In this document: piece after piece, positions 14,670 to 23,701 of the stretch | How the letters are laid out: each line of letters starts with the position of its first letter | Numbering within the stretch: position 1 is the first letter of the stretch | NCBI GenBank assembly: GCA_900317125.1 | Contig: ONFR01000017.1 | Coordinates: 1-45,002 of the forward strand | Direction: 5' to 3' | From: an uncultured Bacteroidales bacterium | Lineage (GTDB): Bacteria > Bacteroidota > Bacteroidia > Bacteroidales > P3 | DNA: 45,002 nt | Made by a program: the position numbers and the translations under genes | The notes under the pieces: model-generated | Seen by the model: only the letters and a program-made list of their open reading frames with translations | The model's database searches: none | What the model was told of the DNA's origin: nothing

Positions 14670-16583
14670 ATGCTTGCAATCAATAATCTTTCGGTCCAGT
14701 TCACTGGTACCAACCTATTCGAGAATGTCACTTTCAACATTGCCGACCACGACCGTATCGGTTTGGTGGGGAAAAACGGCGCCGGAAAGTCCACGCTTCT
14801 GAAAATTCTCTGCGGCTGGCAGCAGCCCGAGACGGGTACGCTGGTGATAGCCTCGGGGCAGACTGTGGGATACCTGCCACAGGAGATGGTTCCGGATTCC
14901 ACCCGTACAGTCATCGATGAAGCTATGACGGCTTTCAGCCATATCGACGAGCTGACCTCCCTGCAGCAACGCCTCACCGACGAGATCGCCAACCGCACTG
15001 ACTATGAGAGCCCCGACTATACCCGCTTGTTGAACCGCCACAACGAGGTCACCGAACAGATTTCCATGCTTGGCGGCGGCAGCCGTCAGGAGCAGACCGA
15101 AAAGGTGTTGTTGGGATTGGGTTTCCGTCATGACGATTTTCAGCGGCTGGTCGCCGAGTTCAGCGGAGGGTGGCAGATGCGTGTCGAACTGGCCAAACTC
15201 CTGTTGCAAAGGCCCGACTTCCTGCTGCTCGACGAGCCTACCAACCACCTTGATATCGTCTCCATCCAGTGGTTGGAGAATTTCCTCACCAACTATCCGG
15301 GGGCTGTGGTGCTGGTGTCCCACGACCGCACCTTTCTCGACAACATCACTACCCGCACCATCGAAATCACCGCTGGGCGCATCTATGACTACAAATGCCC
15401 CTATTCCGAGTACGTGATACAGATGCAGGAACGCCGCGCGTCGCAGATGGCACAGCTCACTGCCCAGCAGCGGCAGGTGGCACAAATCGAGGCCTTCATC
15501 GAGCGGTTCCGCTACAAGGCCACCAAGTCCAAGCAAGTGCAGTCGCGTATCAAGATGTTGGACAAAATGGAGATGGTGAAGATTGACGAGGTGAGCACTG
15601 AGAGTATCCACTTCCGTTTTCCCCCCGCTCCGCATAGCGGCAAGATAGTCATCGAGGCGCAGGGGCTGGGTAAGGCCTATGCCGACCTTCAGGTGTTCGA
15701 CGGGGTTGACTTCCTCCTCACGTCTGGGAAGAAAGTGGCTTTTGTTGGCCGCAACGGTGAGGGCAAGTCGACCATGGCCAAAATTATCGTAGGCGAGATA
15801 AACGACTACACTGGCAGTTTCCGTCTCGGTGCGCAGGTGCAGGTGGGCTACTATGCCCAGAACCAGGCCGCCATGCTTAACGGCGAGAAGACCGTCTTCC
15901 AGACAATCGACGACATCGCCACAGGCGATATCCGTCCCAAAATCCGCAATATCCTCGGCAGTTTTCTATTCGACAGCGAGGACTGCGAGAAGAAGGTCAA
16001 AGTGCTTTCGGGTGGCGAAAAAGCCCGGTTGGCCTTGGCAAAACTGCTGCTCACACCCTCCAATCTGCTGGTGCTCGACGAGCCCACAAACCATCTTGAT
16101 ATGGACTCAAAGGACATCCTCAAGAATGCGCTCCTGCAGTACAACGGTACGCTTATCGTGGTGTCCCATGACCGCGATTTTCTCCAGGGACTGACCGACT
16201 CGCTCTATGAGTTCCGCGATGGCGGAGTTCACGAGTTCCGGGGAGACATCTTCGAGTTTCTTGAGAGCAAAGAGGCGCAGGAGAAAAAGACTGCAGCCGC
16301 TGTCGTCGCTCCGCCTGTCAAATCCAGCGCCGGCAAGCATGCCTATGAGGAAACAAAAAACCGTGAGCGCGAGTTGCGTAAGTTGCGCAGTGCCGTGGAG
16401 AAGATAGAGAAAGAGATAGAGGCTCTTGAGGCACAGATTGCCGAGAAGGAATCGGTATTGGCTTCGGGCAATGCCCAGGATGAAAACTTCTATGCCGAGT
16501 ACCAATCACTGAAAGACAGACTCGATGCCCAGATGGAGGCATGGGAGACGGCCACCATCGCTGTGGAGGAGTATAAAGGGTAA
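14670..16583 (+). CDS. ABC-F family ATPase
   Basis: This 637-aa soluble protein has two ABC ATPase domains and no membrane segment, the ABC-F layout (translation factors acting at the ribosomal E site; some give antibiotic protection). Domain 1: Walker A GLVGKNGAGKST (31-42), signature EFSGGWQMR, Walker B LLLDEPTNHLD. A charged inter-domain linker (about 245-310) contains the crossover helices (ERRASQMAQLTAQQRQ; RYKATKSKQVQSRIKML). Domain 2: Walker A FVGRNGEGKST, signature LSGGEKAR, Walker B LVLDEPTNHLD. A C-terminal coiled coil (about 560-635) follows. It is closest in look to the YdiF/Uup/YheS housekeeping type; a resistance role is not indicated. It lies 150 bp after the tonB stop, behind the terminator. 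Confidence 0.92.
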   Translation: MLAINNLSVQFTGTNLFENVTFNIADHDRIGLVGKNGAGKSTLLKILCGWQQPETGTLVIASGQTVGYLPQEMVPDSTRTVIDEAMTAFSHIDELTSLQQRLTDEIANRTDYESPDYTRLLNRHNEVTEQISMLGGGSRQEQTEKVLLGLGFRHDDFQRLVAEFSGGWQMRVELAKLLLQRPDFLLLDEPTNHLDIVSIQWLENFLTNYPGAVVLVSHDRTFLDNITTRTIEITAGRIYDYKCPYSEYVIQMQERRASQMAQLTAQQRQVAQIEAFIERFRYKATKSKQVQSRIKMLDKMEMVKIDEVSTESIHFRFPPAPHSGKIVIEAQGLGKAYADLQVFDGVDFLLTSGKKVAFVGRNGEGKSTMAKIIVGEINDYTGSFRLGAQVQVGYYAQNQAAMLNGEKTVFQTIDDIATGDIRPKIRNILGSFLFDSEDCEKKVKVLSGGEKARLALAKLLLTPSNLLVLDEPTNHLDMDSKDILKNALLQYNGTLIVVSHDRDFLQGLTDSLYEFRDGGVHEFRGDIFEFLESKEAQEKKTAAAVVAPPVKSSAGKHAYEETKNRERELRKLRSAVEKIEKEIEALEAQIAEKESVLASGNAQDENFYAEYQSLKDRLDAQMEAWETATIAVEEYKG

Positions 16584-16827
16584 TTTCAGCTACAAACACG
16601 AAACAGTGAATAGCCGTAATCAGGTTTGCGGTCGAGCTGTCCGGCTAGTTCGATTAGATAATTAGCGTTGACTGTCTGTAAGCAATATTCGCTTATCTCC
16701 GTAGCAGGTGAATGGCGCATAAGTTTTCCATTATTTTCTCTTCCTCATTGAACCCAAATCGGTCGTTAGCCGACTTATCAATCGGGATAACCGCACTGAG
16801 CGGACGGCGCGCACGACCCACTTGGGC

Positions 16828-16928
16828 CGTTCAATCCTGGCTCGATGTTGCCTGCTTCTCGGCATGTTTCCCGTTATCATGTCGAGTAACGATGCTATAA
16901 CGAAGCTATAACGATGCAGGATTGAACG
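16828..16928. repeat. Nested 12-bp inverted repeat
   Basis: CGTTCAATCCTG (16828-16839) and CAGGATTGAACG (16917-16928) are perfectly complementary and 77 bp apart. They enclose the tandem 11-bp units. Confidence 0.6.
16885..16917. repeat. Three 11-bp tandem units
   Basis: AGTAACGATGC, TATAACGAAGC, TATAACGATGC follow one another with no gap. The last unit and the next 15 bases match 37196-37219 at 20 of 24 positions. Confidence 0.8.
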
Positions 16929-17006
16929 ACCCCACTCCGTAGAGAGGGGAAAACGTTGCCGCTCTATGGCGCAGGGCGGGAAGGTAGGGGGCAGGGTTTA
17001 TCCCCG

Positions 17007-17050
17007 TGCATTGCACGATTCTGCAGCGGTTTCCTTATGACCGATTTGGG
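17007..17050. repeat. Intergenic repeat module, copy 2
   Basis: Block A (17007-17020) is identical to 3070-3083 and block B (17037-17050) differs by one base from 3118-3131. Both copies lie at convergent gene ends, downstream of an 11-bp-period tract. Confidence 0.7.
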
Positions 17051-17125
17051 GTTAACCTATGCGTTAGAATATTTTTAAGTTCCTATGACGTATAGGTTGA
17101 AAAATTATTGTATTGCTGTGGGGAT

Positions 17126-18373
17126 TTATTCCGTTAATGCGGCGGCTGCGCGGCCTGCGGCATAGCCGGTGCTAAAGGCTATCTGCAGATTGTAACCGCC
17201 TGTGTCGGCATCCAAGTCCAGCACCTCGCCAGCAAAGTACAAGCCGGGAACCAGTCGCGACTCCATCGTCTTGGGATTGATTTCCTTCAAGTTCACACCT
17301 CCCTGGGTGACCACGGCCGTATTGTAGTCGCCTGTTCCCGTCAAGGTGAATTCCACGTCCTTCAAAAAGTGCAGCAGGCGGTGGCGTTCCCCGCTGTTGA
17401 TTTGGTGCAGCCTTTTGTAGTATTCGATGTGCAGACGGTCCAAGGCCAGTTGTATCAGTTCGGCGGGCAGCCACATGCGCAAGGCATCATGGAACAGGCG
17501 TGTACCGCTTCCGTTCAAATCGTTGATGAGACGGTGGTCCAGGGTCTCAGATGTCAAGGCGGGTTTCAGGTCGATATGGGCGGTAAGGGATTCGCCATTG
17601 TTCAGCAGACGGCTCACTTGGCGGCTGGCGGAAAGAACCAAAGGCCCATCAAGTCCATTGTCGGTGAATGTCATCTCTCCGAAACCGTCGTACAACTTCT
17701 TCCCTCCCGCAGCGGGACGGGTGATGGTTAGCCCCACATTCTTTAATACAAACCCCACCAGTTCCTGCGGAATCTTCTCCTGGCACACCAGCAACACCAG
17801 CGACGGCACCTGCGGTACCACCGTGTGTCCTGCCTCCTCGGCCAGACGGTATCCAATACCGGTTGAACCCGTGGTGGGGTAGGAGAGGCCTCCTGTGGCG
17901 ATAATCACCGCATCACCGCGGACGGTAGAGCCGTCCTGCAGGCGGACACCGTGCCGGTCCTCGGTCAGACTCTTCACAGCGCAGTTTTTCCGTATCTCCA
18001 CATTCGGGCGGGCTTCAAGGTCGTTGATTAATGCAAGGAATATGTCCAGCGATTTGCCGCTTCGGGGATACACCCTGTTGCCGCGTTCCTCAACCAGCGG
18101 CACATTCCGCTGCTCGAAGAACGCCATCAGCTGCGTGTTGAACATTTGGGCAAAGCAGTTGCGAACCCAACGGCTGTCGGGTCCTATGTGGGTGATGAAA
18201 TCTTTCAACGGAGCGGTATTGGTGAGGTTGCATCGACCCTTGCCGGTGATGCGCAGTTTGCGCCCGGCCTGGTCCATCTTCTCCACCAATACCACTTCCG
18301 CCCCCTGTTCGGCGGCTGCCACTGCGGCCATCATGCCAGCAGCTCCAGCACCCACAATCACCACCCTGCTCAT
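17126..18373 (-). CDS. BaiN/HI0933-family FAD-dependent oxidoreductase
   Basis: This 415-aa flavoprotein has an N-terminal dinucleotide-binding motif (VVIVGAGAAGMMAAVAAAEQG, residues 4-24, and VVLVEK), the family signature GRKLRITGKGRCNLTN, VIIATGGLSYPTTGSTGIGYRLAEEAGH in the middle, and a C-terminal FAD motif (GLYFAGEVLDLDADTGGYNLQIAFSTGYAAG). Members of this family are NAD(P)/FAD oxidoreductases whose substrates are mostly unknown; BaiN acts on bile-acid intermediates, but that activity cannot be assumed here. The ATG at 18373 overlaps the usp stop as ATGA; the ATG at 18412 lies within usp and adds a non-family head. The two genes are thus a coupled pair. Confidence 0.92.
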   Translation of the reverse strand: MSRVVIVGAGAAGMMAAVAAAEQGAEVVLVEKMDQAGRKLRITGKGRCNLTNTAPLKDFITHIGPDSRWVRNCFAQMFNTQLMAFFEQRNVPLVEERGNRVYPRSGKSLDIFLALINDLEARPNVEIRKNCAVKSLTEDRHGVRLQDGSTVRGDAVIIATGGLSYPTTGSTGIGYRLAEEAGHTVVPQVPSLVLLVCQEKIPQELVGFVLKNVGLTITRPAAGGKKLYDGFGEMTFTDNGLDGPLVLSASRQVSRLLNNGESLTAHIDLKPALTSETLDHRLINDLNGSGTRLFHDALRMWLPAELIQLALDRLHIEYYKRLHQINSGERHRLLHFLKDVEFTLTGTGDYNTAVVTQGGVNLKEINPKTMESRLVPGLYFAGEVLDLDADTGGYNLQIAFSTGYAAGRAAAALTE

Positions 18374-19206
18374 GACTTGGAGAGGGTGAAAATATCGGCG
18401 GGATGGACACACAGCACCGGCAGCTGCGAGTTATGGACAATCTGCTGTGCGTTGGTGCCGAGAAACAGCTGCGAGATGATGCGGTCCTGTTCGGTGTTGA
18501 TTACCACCAGGTCGGCATTGATACTCTCGGCATAGCCCAACACGGCATCGCTGTAGTTGGAGTATTTTTGCACCGTGGCCACATGGCGTACACCCTCGTG
18601 GTCCAGAAATTCAGCGGTCTGCACCATGTAGGCACGCAGTTGTGCTGCCTCTTCCACCGACTCCTGTAGTCCCAGAATATGGATTTCGGAGCCGAACATC
18701 TTGGCCATTGTCGCTGCAGGGGGCACCTTCTGGCGCGAGTTGACGTTGACACGGATGGGGACAACAATGCGTTCCAGCTCTTTATGGAAGTTAAAGCCTT
18801 CGCGGATGGTCAATACAGGGACGGGGGATTCCTGTACAATGCGCACTGCTGTACTGCCCATCCAGTATTTCTCGAATCCCGAGGCACCGTTGGTACCGAT
18901 AACTATCATGGGGGCATTCTCGTGGCGGGCTTCACGGGCTATCACTGCCGCCACACGTCCGGAACAGATATCCCAGCGTATTTTGCCGGTCTTCATTCGG
19001 GGCTGATACTCTTCGCAAATCTGTTTCAGCTTGTCTTCGGCAAGCAGGGTCATCACCGTCTGCTGTTCTTCGTCCATCAACAGTTTCTCACGCTTGGCCC
19101 ATACTATTTTTATGTCACAATGGATTTTGTTGGCGATGTCGGTCGCCAGTTCCAAAGCCACGAGTGACCCTTTGGAAAAGTCTGTTCCTACAATTATTGA
19201 TCTCAT
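18370..19206 (-). CDS. Universal stress protein with two Usp domains
   Basis: This 278-aa protein has two tandem Usp domains. Domain 1 (about 1-138) starts SIIVGTDFSKGSLVALELA and ends with the ATP-binding type motif VIGTNGASGFEKYWMGSTAVRIVQESPVPVLTI. Domain 2 (about 146-278) starts RIVVPIRVN and ends DLVVINTEQDRIISQLFLGTNAQQIVHNSQLPVLCV; its binding loop is degenerate, as the G-x2-G-x9-G(S/T) order is not intact. Usp proteins are cytoplasmic and linked to stress survival. It is the first gene of a coupled pair with the flavoprotein. It is divergent from ruvB over 125 bp. No clear TAnnTTTG box is seen for it. Confidence 0.92.
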   Translation of the reverse strand: MRSIIVGTDFSKGSLVALELATDIANKIHCDIKIVWAKREKLLMDEEQQTVMTLLAEDKLKQICEEYQPRMKTGKIRWDICSGRVAAVIAREARHENAPMIVIGTNGASGFEKYWMGSTAVRIVQESPVPVLTIREGFNFHKELERIVVPIRVNVNSRQKVPPAATMAKMFGSEIHILGLQESVEEAAQLRAYMVQTAEFLDHEGVRHVATVQKYSNYSDAVLGYAESINADLVVINTEQDRIISQLFLGTNAQQIVHNSQLPVLCVHPADIFTLSKS

Positions 19207-19284
19207 GTTATTACATTATTTTATATATACGGCCATAACGTATTAAGTGCTCTTTTATTATTGTGTCGGGCAGAAAAAATATCT

Positions 19285-19314
19285 ATGTGCCGTTTTTTTT
19301 GTATCTTTGCACAT
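19285..19314 (+). promoter_or_regulatory. ruvB promoter box with flanking 6-bp inverted repeat
   Basis: TATCTTTG (19302-19309) lies 22 nt before the ruvB ATG. ATGTGC (19285-19290) and GCACAT (19309-19314) bracket it, centred 2.5 nt upstream of the box. No TTTG is found at the expected -33 site. Confidence 0.6.
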
Positions 19315-19331
19315 TCAAAAGGTACACAGGA

Positions 19332-20360
19332 ATGAACACCAATTTAGATGCTACCGGCCACAGCCAGACCGTGCAGGAACGCGAGGTCGAGCGCGCTTTG
19401 CGCCCCAAGGGCTTCAACAGCTTCGCAGGGCAGAAACAGGTGCTCGACAACCTCCGCATCTTTGTGGGGGCGGCAAAACAGCGTGGTGAACCCCTCGACC
19501 ACGTGCTCTTCTTCGGACCTCCCGGCCTTGGCAAGACTACCCTCTCCTACATCATTGCAAACGAGCTGGGGGTGAATATCAAGATGACCTCCGGCCCGGT
19601 GCTGGACAAGCCCGGCGACCTGGCCGGCATGCTCACTTCGCTCGAAGCCAACGATGTCCTTTTCATAGACGAAATACATCGCCTGTCGCCCGTAGTGGAG
19701 GAGTACCTTTACTCTGCCATGGAGGACTACAAGATAGACATCCTGATCGAGTCCGGTCCTGCCGCCCGTAGTGTGCAGCTCAACCTCAAGCCCTTCACGC
19801 TTATCGGTGCCACCACCCGTTCCGGCATGCTGACGGCACCACTGCGTGCCCGCTTCGGCATCAACTGCAGGCTGCAATACTACGATGCCGAGACACTGGC
19901 CACCATCGTCAACCGCTCCGCCGGACTGCTGCAGGTGAAGATAACCTCCGAATCCGCTTTCGAGATTGCCCGCCGCAGCCGCGGCACTCCTCGCATAGCC
20001 AACCTGCTTCTGCGACGCGTCCGCGACTTTGCTCAGGTCAAAGGCGACGGCACCATCACGCTGGATATTGCCCGCTATGCTCTCCGCGCCCTCAATGTGG
20101 ACAGCAACGGCCTCGACGAAATGGACCTCCGCATCCTCAGCACTATCATCGACAAATTCCGTGGCGGTCCGGTAGGCATTAACAACATCGCTACCGCAGT
20201 GGGCGAAGACGTCGGCACCGTCGAAGAGGTTTATGAACCCTATCTCATACAGGAAGGCTACCTGCAGCGCACCCCCCGAGGCCGCGAAGCAACCCCGTTG
20301 GCCTACCAGCACCTCGGCAAGCTAAAAACCGACGGACAACAACAGCTATTAGACTTGTAA
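19332..20360 (+). CDS. ruvB: Holliday junction branch migration ATPase RuvB
   Basis: This 342-aa AAA+ motor drives branch migration with RuvA. Seen in order: Walker [22 protein letters not shown] (about 61-81), [27 protein letters not shown] (Walker B region), [21 protein letters not shown] (sensor 1 and Arg region), [22 protein letters not shown] (sensor 2), and the winged-helix domain ([40 protein letters not shown]). The ATG at 19332 is downstream of the promoter box; the ATG at 19263 lies before it and is rejected. RuvA and RuvC are not in the window. The next gene (hutI) begins 74 bp downstream on the same strand. Confidence 0.97.
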   Translation: MNTNLDATGHSQTVQEREVERALRPKGFNSFAGQKQVLDNLRIFVGAAKQRGEPLDHVLFFGPPGLGKTTLSYIIANELGVNIKMTSGPVLDKPGDLAGMLTSLEANDVLFIDEIHRLSPVVEEYLYSAMEDYKIDILIESGPAARSVQLNLKPFTLIGATTRSGMLTAPLRARFGINCRLQYYDAETLATIVNRSAGLLQVKITSESAFEIARRSRGTPRIANLLLRRVRDFAQVKGDGTITLDIARYALRALNVDSNGLDEMDLRILSTIIDKFRGGPVGINNIATAVGEDVGTVEEVYEPYLIQEGYLQRTPRGREATPLAYQHLGKLKTDGQQQLLDL

Positions 20361-20434
20361 ACACTGTAAGGTCAATTGCCGTTTCTGCCACTATTGGCAG
20401 TACCATGATGATTTTAATGAAATAATAACAAGAT

Positions 20435-21670
20435 ATGAGAACGCTAATAAAGAATATCAAGGAGCTAGTCCATGTAGAACGCCAGCCCAGGCTCCGTGTC
20501 TGTGGCAAGGATATGGCACAGATGGAAACCATCAAGAATGCCTACCTCATTATCGAAGACGACAAGTTTACCGCCTTCGGCCCCATGTCGGAGCTTAAAG
20601 AGCAGAACGCCGACACAGTCATTGACGCCACTGGACGCATGGTGCTGCCCTCCTTCTGCGACTCGCACACGCACATCGTCTATGCCAACTCGCGCGAGCA
20701 TGAGTTTGTCGACAAAATCCGTGGCCTCAGCTATGAGGAGATTGCCAAGAGGGGAGGCGGTATCCTCAACTCGGCCAAGGCGACGGCAGCGGCCTCGGAG
20801 GAAGAACTGTACGATATGGCCTGGCAGCGCCTCGAGGGGGTGATGCGTATGGGCACGGGCGCTATCGAGATTAAGAGCGGCTATGGCCTATCGACCGAGA
20901 GCGAACTGAAACTTTTGCGCGTAATCCGCCGTCTCAAAGAGAATTCGCCCATGACCATCAAGTCGAACTTCCTCGGTGCCCACGGCATCCCGATGGAATA
21001 TCGCGGCCATCAGGAAGATTATGTCAATTTGGTCATCAACGAGATGATACCCAAAGTGGCGGACGAGGGTCTGGCTGACTTCATCGATGTCTTCTGCGAT
21101 CAGGGTTTCTTTACCGTCGAGGACACCGCCCGCATTCTGGAGGCCGGCATCAAATACGGGATGCGGCCGAAGATTCACGCCAACGAGATGGCTGTCTCCG
21201 GCGGTGTGCAGGTCGGTGTGAAATATGGAGCCATCTCTGTCGACCATCTGGAGCAGATGGGCGACGCCGAGATAGAGTGTCTGAAAGGCTCGGATACCAT
21301 GCCCACCGTGTTGCCGGGCTGTGCCTTCTTCCTCAACCTGCCCCTCTCGCCGGCACGCAAGATGATTGACTCGGGTCTGCCTGTATCCATGGCTTCCGAC
21401 TACAACCCCGGCACCTCGCCTTCGGGCAATATGCAGCTTATCCTCTCGATGGCCTGCATACGTTACCGCCTGACCCCCGAAGAGGCCCTGAACGCCACCA
21501 CCTTGAACACCGCCTACGCCATGGGTGTGAGTGACATACTCGGCTCTGTCGCCGTTGGCAAGAAGGCCAACTTCTACATTACCATGCCTATCCCCACCTA
21601 CGAGTACCTGCCATACGCCTATGGCGAGAACAAGGTGGCACGCACTTTCCTTAATGGCAAAGAGGTATGA
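20435..21670 (+). CDS. hutI: Imidazolonepropionase
   Basis: This 411-aa amidohydrolase hydrolyses 4-imidazolone-5-propanoate to N-formimino-L-glutamate, the third step of histidine degradation. The metal-binding HxH is in [11 protein letters not shown] (His78, His80). Further family motifs are [51 protein letters not shown] and [23 protein letters not shown] with the metal-binding Asp. Length is typical. The rest of the hut pathway (hutH, hutU, formiminotransferase) is not in the window. Its stop overlaps the lolD start (ATGA, 21667-21670), suggesting cotranscription with an apparently unrelated gene. Confidence 0.95.
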   Translation: MRTLIKNIKELVHVERQPRLRVCGKDMAQMETIKNAYLIIEDDKFTAFGPMSELKEQNADTVIDATGRMVLPSFCDSHTHIVYANSREHEFVDKIRGLSYEEIAKRGGGILNSAKATAAASEEELYDMAWQRLEGVMRMGTGAIEIKSGYGLSTESELKLLRVIRRLKENSPMTIKSNFLGAHGIPMEYRGHQEDYVNLVINEMIPKVADEGLADFIDVFCDQGFFTVEDTARILEAGIKYGMRPKIHANEMAVSGGVQVGVKYGAISVDHLEQMGDAEIECLKGSDTMPTVLPGCAFFLNLPLSPARKMIDSGLPVSMASDYNPGTSPSGNMQLILSMACIRYRLTPEEALNATTLNTAYAMGVSDILGSVAVGKKANFYITMPIPTYEYLPYAYGENKVARTFLNGKEV

Positions 21671-22323
21671 TTAGGGTAGAAAAACTCAATAAGTCGTTCG
21701 GCTCGCTGCAGGTTCTCCGCGACATCGACCTTTCCATCGACAGGGGCGAAGTGGTGAGCATTGTTGGTGCTTCAGGAGCGGGCAAGACAACCCTGCTGCA
21801 GCTGCTCGGCACGCTGCTGCGCCCCGACTCGGGCCACATCTTCTATGACGATGTCGATGTGAGCACTCTCGACGAGAAAGCCCTCTCGCGTTTCCGTAAC
21901 CGCAATGTGGGCTTCGTGTTCCAGTTCCACAATCTGTTGCCTGAGTTCACAGCCTTGGAGAATGTCTGCATGCCCGCACTCATTGCCGGGCGCACCATGG
22001 AAGAGACCTCTGCCGAAGCCATGAAGCTACTTGATTTCCTCAACGTCACCGCACGGGCCAACCACAAGCCCGCCCAGCTCTCGGGCGGCGAACAGCAGCG
22101 TTTCGCTGTGGCACGGGCACTCATCAACCACCCTGCTGTGGTGTTGGCCGACGAACCCTCGGGCAACCTCGACACCCGTCATGCTGCCGAGCTCCACGAC
22201 CTCTTCTTCCAGCTGCGCGAACAGTACCAGCAGACTTTCGTCATCGTCACCCACAACACAACCCTTGCCCAGAAATCCGACCGCCAGATAACCCTGCGCG
22301 ACGGCCAAGTGGAAAAACAATAG
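21667..22323 (+). CDS. lolD: Lipoprotein-releasing ABC ATPase LolD
   Basis: This 218-aa ABC ATPase has Walker [10 protein letters not shown] (about 34-42), a Q-loop [16 protein letters not shown], signature [15 protein letters not shown] and Walker [13 protein letters not shown]. The F-Q-F/Y-H-x-L-L-P-E-F pattern and the length match LolD, which powers release of lipoproteins from the inner membrane by LolC/E. FtsE- or MacB-like ATPases look similar, so the exact role is likely rather than certain. The LolC/E-type permease is not adjacent. Translation is probably coupled to hutI through the 4-bp overlap. rlmB follows after 35 bp. Confidence 0.85.
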   Translation: MIRVEKLNKSFGSLQVLRDIDLSIDRGEVVSIVGASGAGKTTLLQLLGTLLRPDSGHIFYDDVDVSTLDEKALSRFRNRNVGFVFQFHNLLPEFTALENVCMPALIAGRTMEETSAEAMKLLDFLNVTARANHKPAQLSGGEQQRFAVARALINHPAVVLADEPSGNLDTRHAAELHDLFFQLREQYQQTFVIVTHNTTLAQKSDRQITLRDGQVEKQ

Positions 22324-22358
22324 TCCATTATTCCTATCATTTCTATCAAATCTAACAC

Positions 22359-23132
22359 ATGATACAGAAACATAACAACCCTTCCTCATCATCCGACAAT
22401 CAACCTTCAACCGCCATCTATGGTCTGCGTCCTGTGATGGAAGCCATTGACGGTGGCACCCGTGTCGACCGTATCCTTTTGCAGAACGGACTGACGGGCA
22501 ACCTTGTGGCCGACCTTAAAGCACGTATACGCGACAAAGGAATCCCCTATCAGTTTGTACCCGTTGAGAAACTCAACCGCCTTGCCCGTGGCAATCATCA
22601 GGGTGTGGTGGCACTCATCTCACCCATCGAGTTCCATAGTGCGCTTTCCCTCATCCCCGCCATGATGGAGGGCGATAAGGCACCTTTGGTGCTGATGCTG
22701 GACCGTATCACCGACGTGAGGAACTTTGGAGCCATTGTGCGCACCGTCGAATGTGCAGGGGCCGATGCCGTCGTCATCCCCGACCATGGCAGTGCCCAGA
22801 TAAGCAACGATGCTGTTAAAACCTCGTCGGGAGCTCTCCTCCGCGTGCCTGTGTGCAGGGAAAGCAACCTCAAAACCGTTGTCAATCTGGCCAGGCAGTG
22901 TGGCATGCAAATCGTAGCAGCAACCGAGAAGGGCGCCTCCGATTATCTTGATGTCGATTTCCGCAAGCCCACTCTGCTCATTATGGGTGCTGAGGAGACA
23001 GGTATCAGTCCCGAGCTGCTCAAGCTCTCCGATCTCCGTGCCAAGCTGCCCATCATGGGGCAGGTGCAGTCGCTCAATGTCTCAGTGGCGGCGGCGGTGT
23101 TTATGTACGAGGCGCTGCGTCAGCGCCGGTAG
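22359..23132 (+). CDS. rlmB: SpoU/TrmH-family 23S rRNA 2'-O-methyltransferase (RlmB-like)
   Basis: This 257-aa enzyme is of the SPOUT class. An N-terminal substrate-binding domain (AIYGLRPVMEAIDGG, then NRLARGNHQGVVALISPIEF) is followed by the catalytic domain from about residue 108, with three knot motifs: DRITDVRNFGAIVRTVECAGADAVVIP, LIMGAEETGISPELL and LPIMGQVQSLNVSVAAAVFMYEA. The N-terminal domain and length fit RlmB, which methylates G2251 of 23S rRNA; related TrmH paralogues cannot be fully excluded. The first about 17 residues are Ser/Asn-rich and may be unstructured. It has a strong terminator. Confidence 0.9.
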   Translation: MIQKHNNPSSSSDNQPSTAIYGLRPVMEAIDGGTRVDRILLQNGLTGNLVADLKARIRDKGIPYQFVPVEKLNRLARGNHQGVVALISPIEFHSALSLIPAMMEGDKAPLVLMLDRITDVRNFGAIVRTVECAGADAVVIPDHGSAQISNDAVKTSSGALLRVPVCRESNLKTVVNLARQCGMQIVAATEKGASDYLDVDFRKPTLLIMGAEETGISPELLKLSDLRAKLPIMGQVQSLNVSVAAAVFMYEALRQRR

Positions 23133-23163
23133 CGTCCAGCAGCGGCAGCTTTGATGCTGCGAT

Positions 23164-23209
23164 GCCAAATGGCGGCATTCCACGTGGGGATAGCCGCCAT
23201 TTGGCTTAT
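23164..23209 (+). terminator. Intrinsic terminator of rlmB
   Basis: GCCAAATGGCGGC (23164-23176) pairs perfectly with GCCGCCATTTGGC (23193-23205) over 13 bp. A short T-rich tail follows. It lies 31 nt beyond the rlmB stop. Confidence 0.8.
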
Positions 23210-23604
23210 TAATATTTTCCGCGTTATACGCGTAATACCCACAAGATTATTCAGTTATCTCGTCTCCTCATCTCATCATCATTCTCTTTCCTCGTCAATA
23301 GGCTAAGCCTTGATACCAATGACCAGTGTGGGTTTATTGAGGGAGTACGTATGGGATTAGATTCTTTCCGAAAACGGTCAATATGTGTTAAAAAAATATA
23401 AAAGTGCATACCAAGGGGGTATCCAAATCGGGGGCAAAGACTCTATTATGTAAAGCCTCCTCGTGGTTGGGTGCAAAAGGGTGTTGGTTGGATGAGTCGC
23501 AAGGGGCGGAAGGAACCCAAAAAAAGAGGGTGAGAATAGGGGTGCCGTTTAGGTTATTAATGAAGCAAAAAATAAAAAAATGTTGATGAATCGTATTTTA
23601 TTCG

Positions 23605-23612
23605 TATATTTG
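23605..23612 (+). promoter_or_regulatory. -7 box of the giant secreted-protein gene
   Basis: TATATTTG, preceded by TTCG as in the tRNA promoters, lies 89 bp before the ATG at 23702. A TTG at 23583-23585 is about 19 nt upstream. No flanking inverted repeat is seen here. Confidence 0.6.
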
Positions 23613-23629
23613 TAGGCTCAAAAACTCCA

Positions 23630-23657
23630 CAATCCAGCCTTGGATTGCGGTATTTTT
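23630..23657 (+). promoter_or_regulatory. Leader hairpin followed by T run
   Basis: CAATCCA (23630-23636) pairs with TGGATTG (23641-23647) around a 4-nt loop, and a run of five T follows within a few bases. It lies inside the leader of the giant gene. It could stabilise the mRNA or act as a weak attenuator. Confidence 0.4.
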
Positions 23658-23701
23658 GGGTGTGTAATTAATTGGTTATGAAATAATAATAAAGTAATAA
23701 T

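Larger units (their letters stand above)
16753..17050. repeat. Element bounded by 12-bp inverted repeats
   Basis: CCCAAATCGGTC (16753-16764) is the exact reverse complement of GACCGATTTGGG (17039-17050). The two arms enclose 274 bp of non-coding DNA. No transposase or target-site duplication is evident. Confidence 0.55.
16584..17125. other. Gene-free convergent junction rich in repeats
   Basis: These 542 bp lie between the convergent ABC-F and flavoprotein genes. I see no coding frame with recognisable features. The stretch contains two 12-bp inverted-repeat pairs (16753/17039 and 16828/16917), three tandem 11-bp units (16885-16917) and the repeat module shared with 3070-3131. Confidence 0.7.
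23133..23701. other. Gene-free stretch before the giant gene
   Basis: These 569 bp hold the rlmB terminator, a degenerate CT-rich tract (about 23255-23300), weak matches to the repeat arms seen at 16753-17050 (GACCAGTGTGGG at 23321; CCAAATCGG at 23423), and the promoter and leader of the giant gene. No convincing coding frame is seen. Confidence 0.6.

Noticed and set aside
16885..16917. CRISPR-like short repeat array
   Set aside because: The units are 11 bp, directly joined with no spacers, and no cas genes are nearby.
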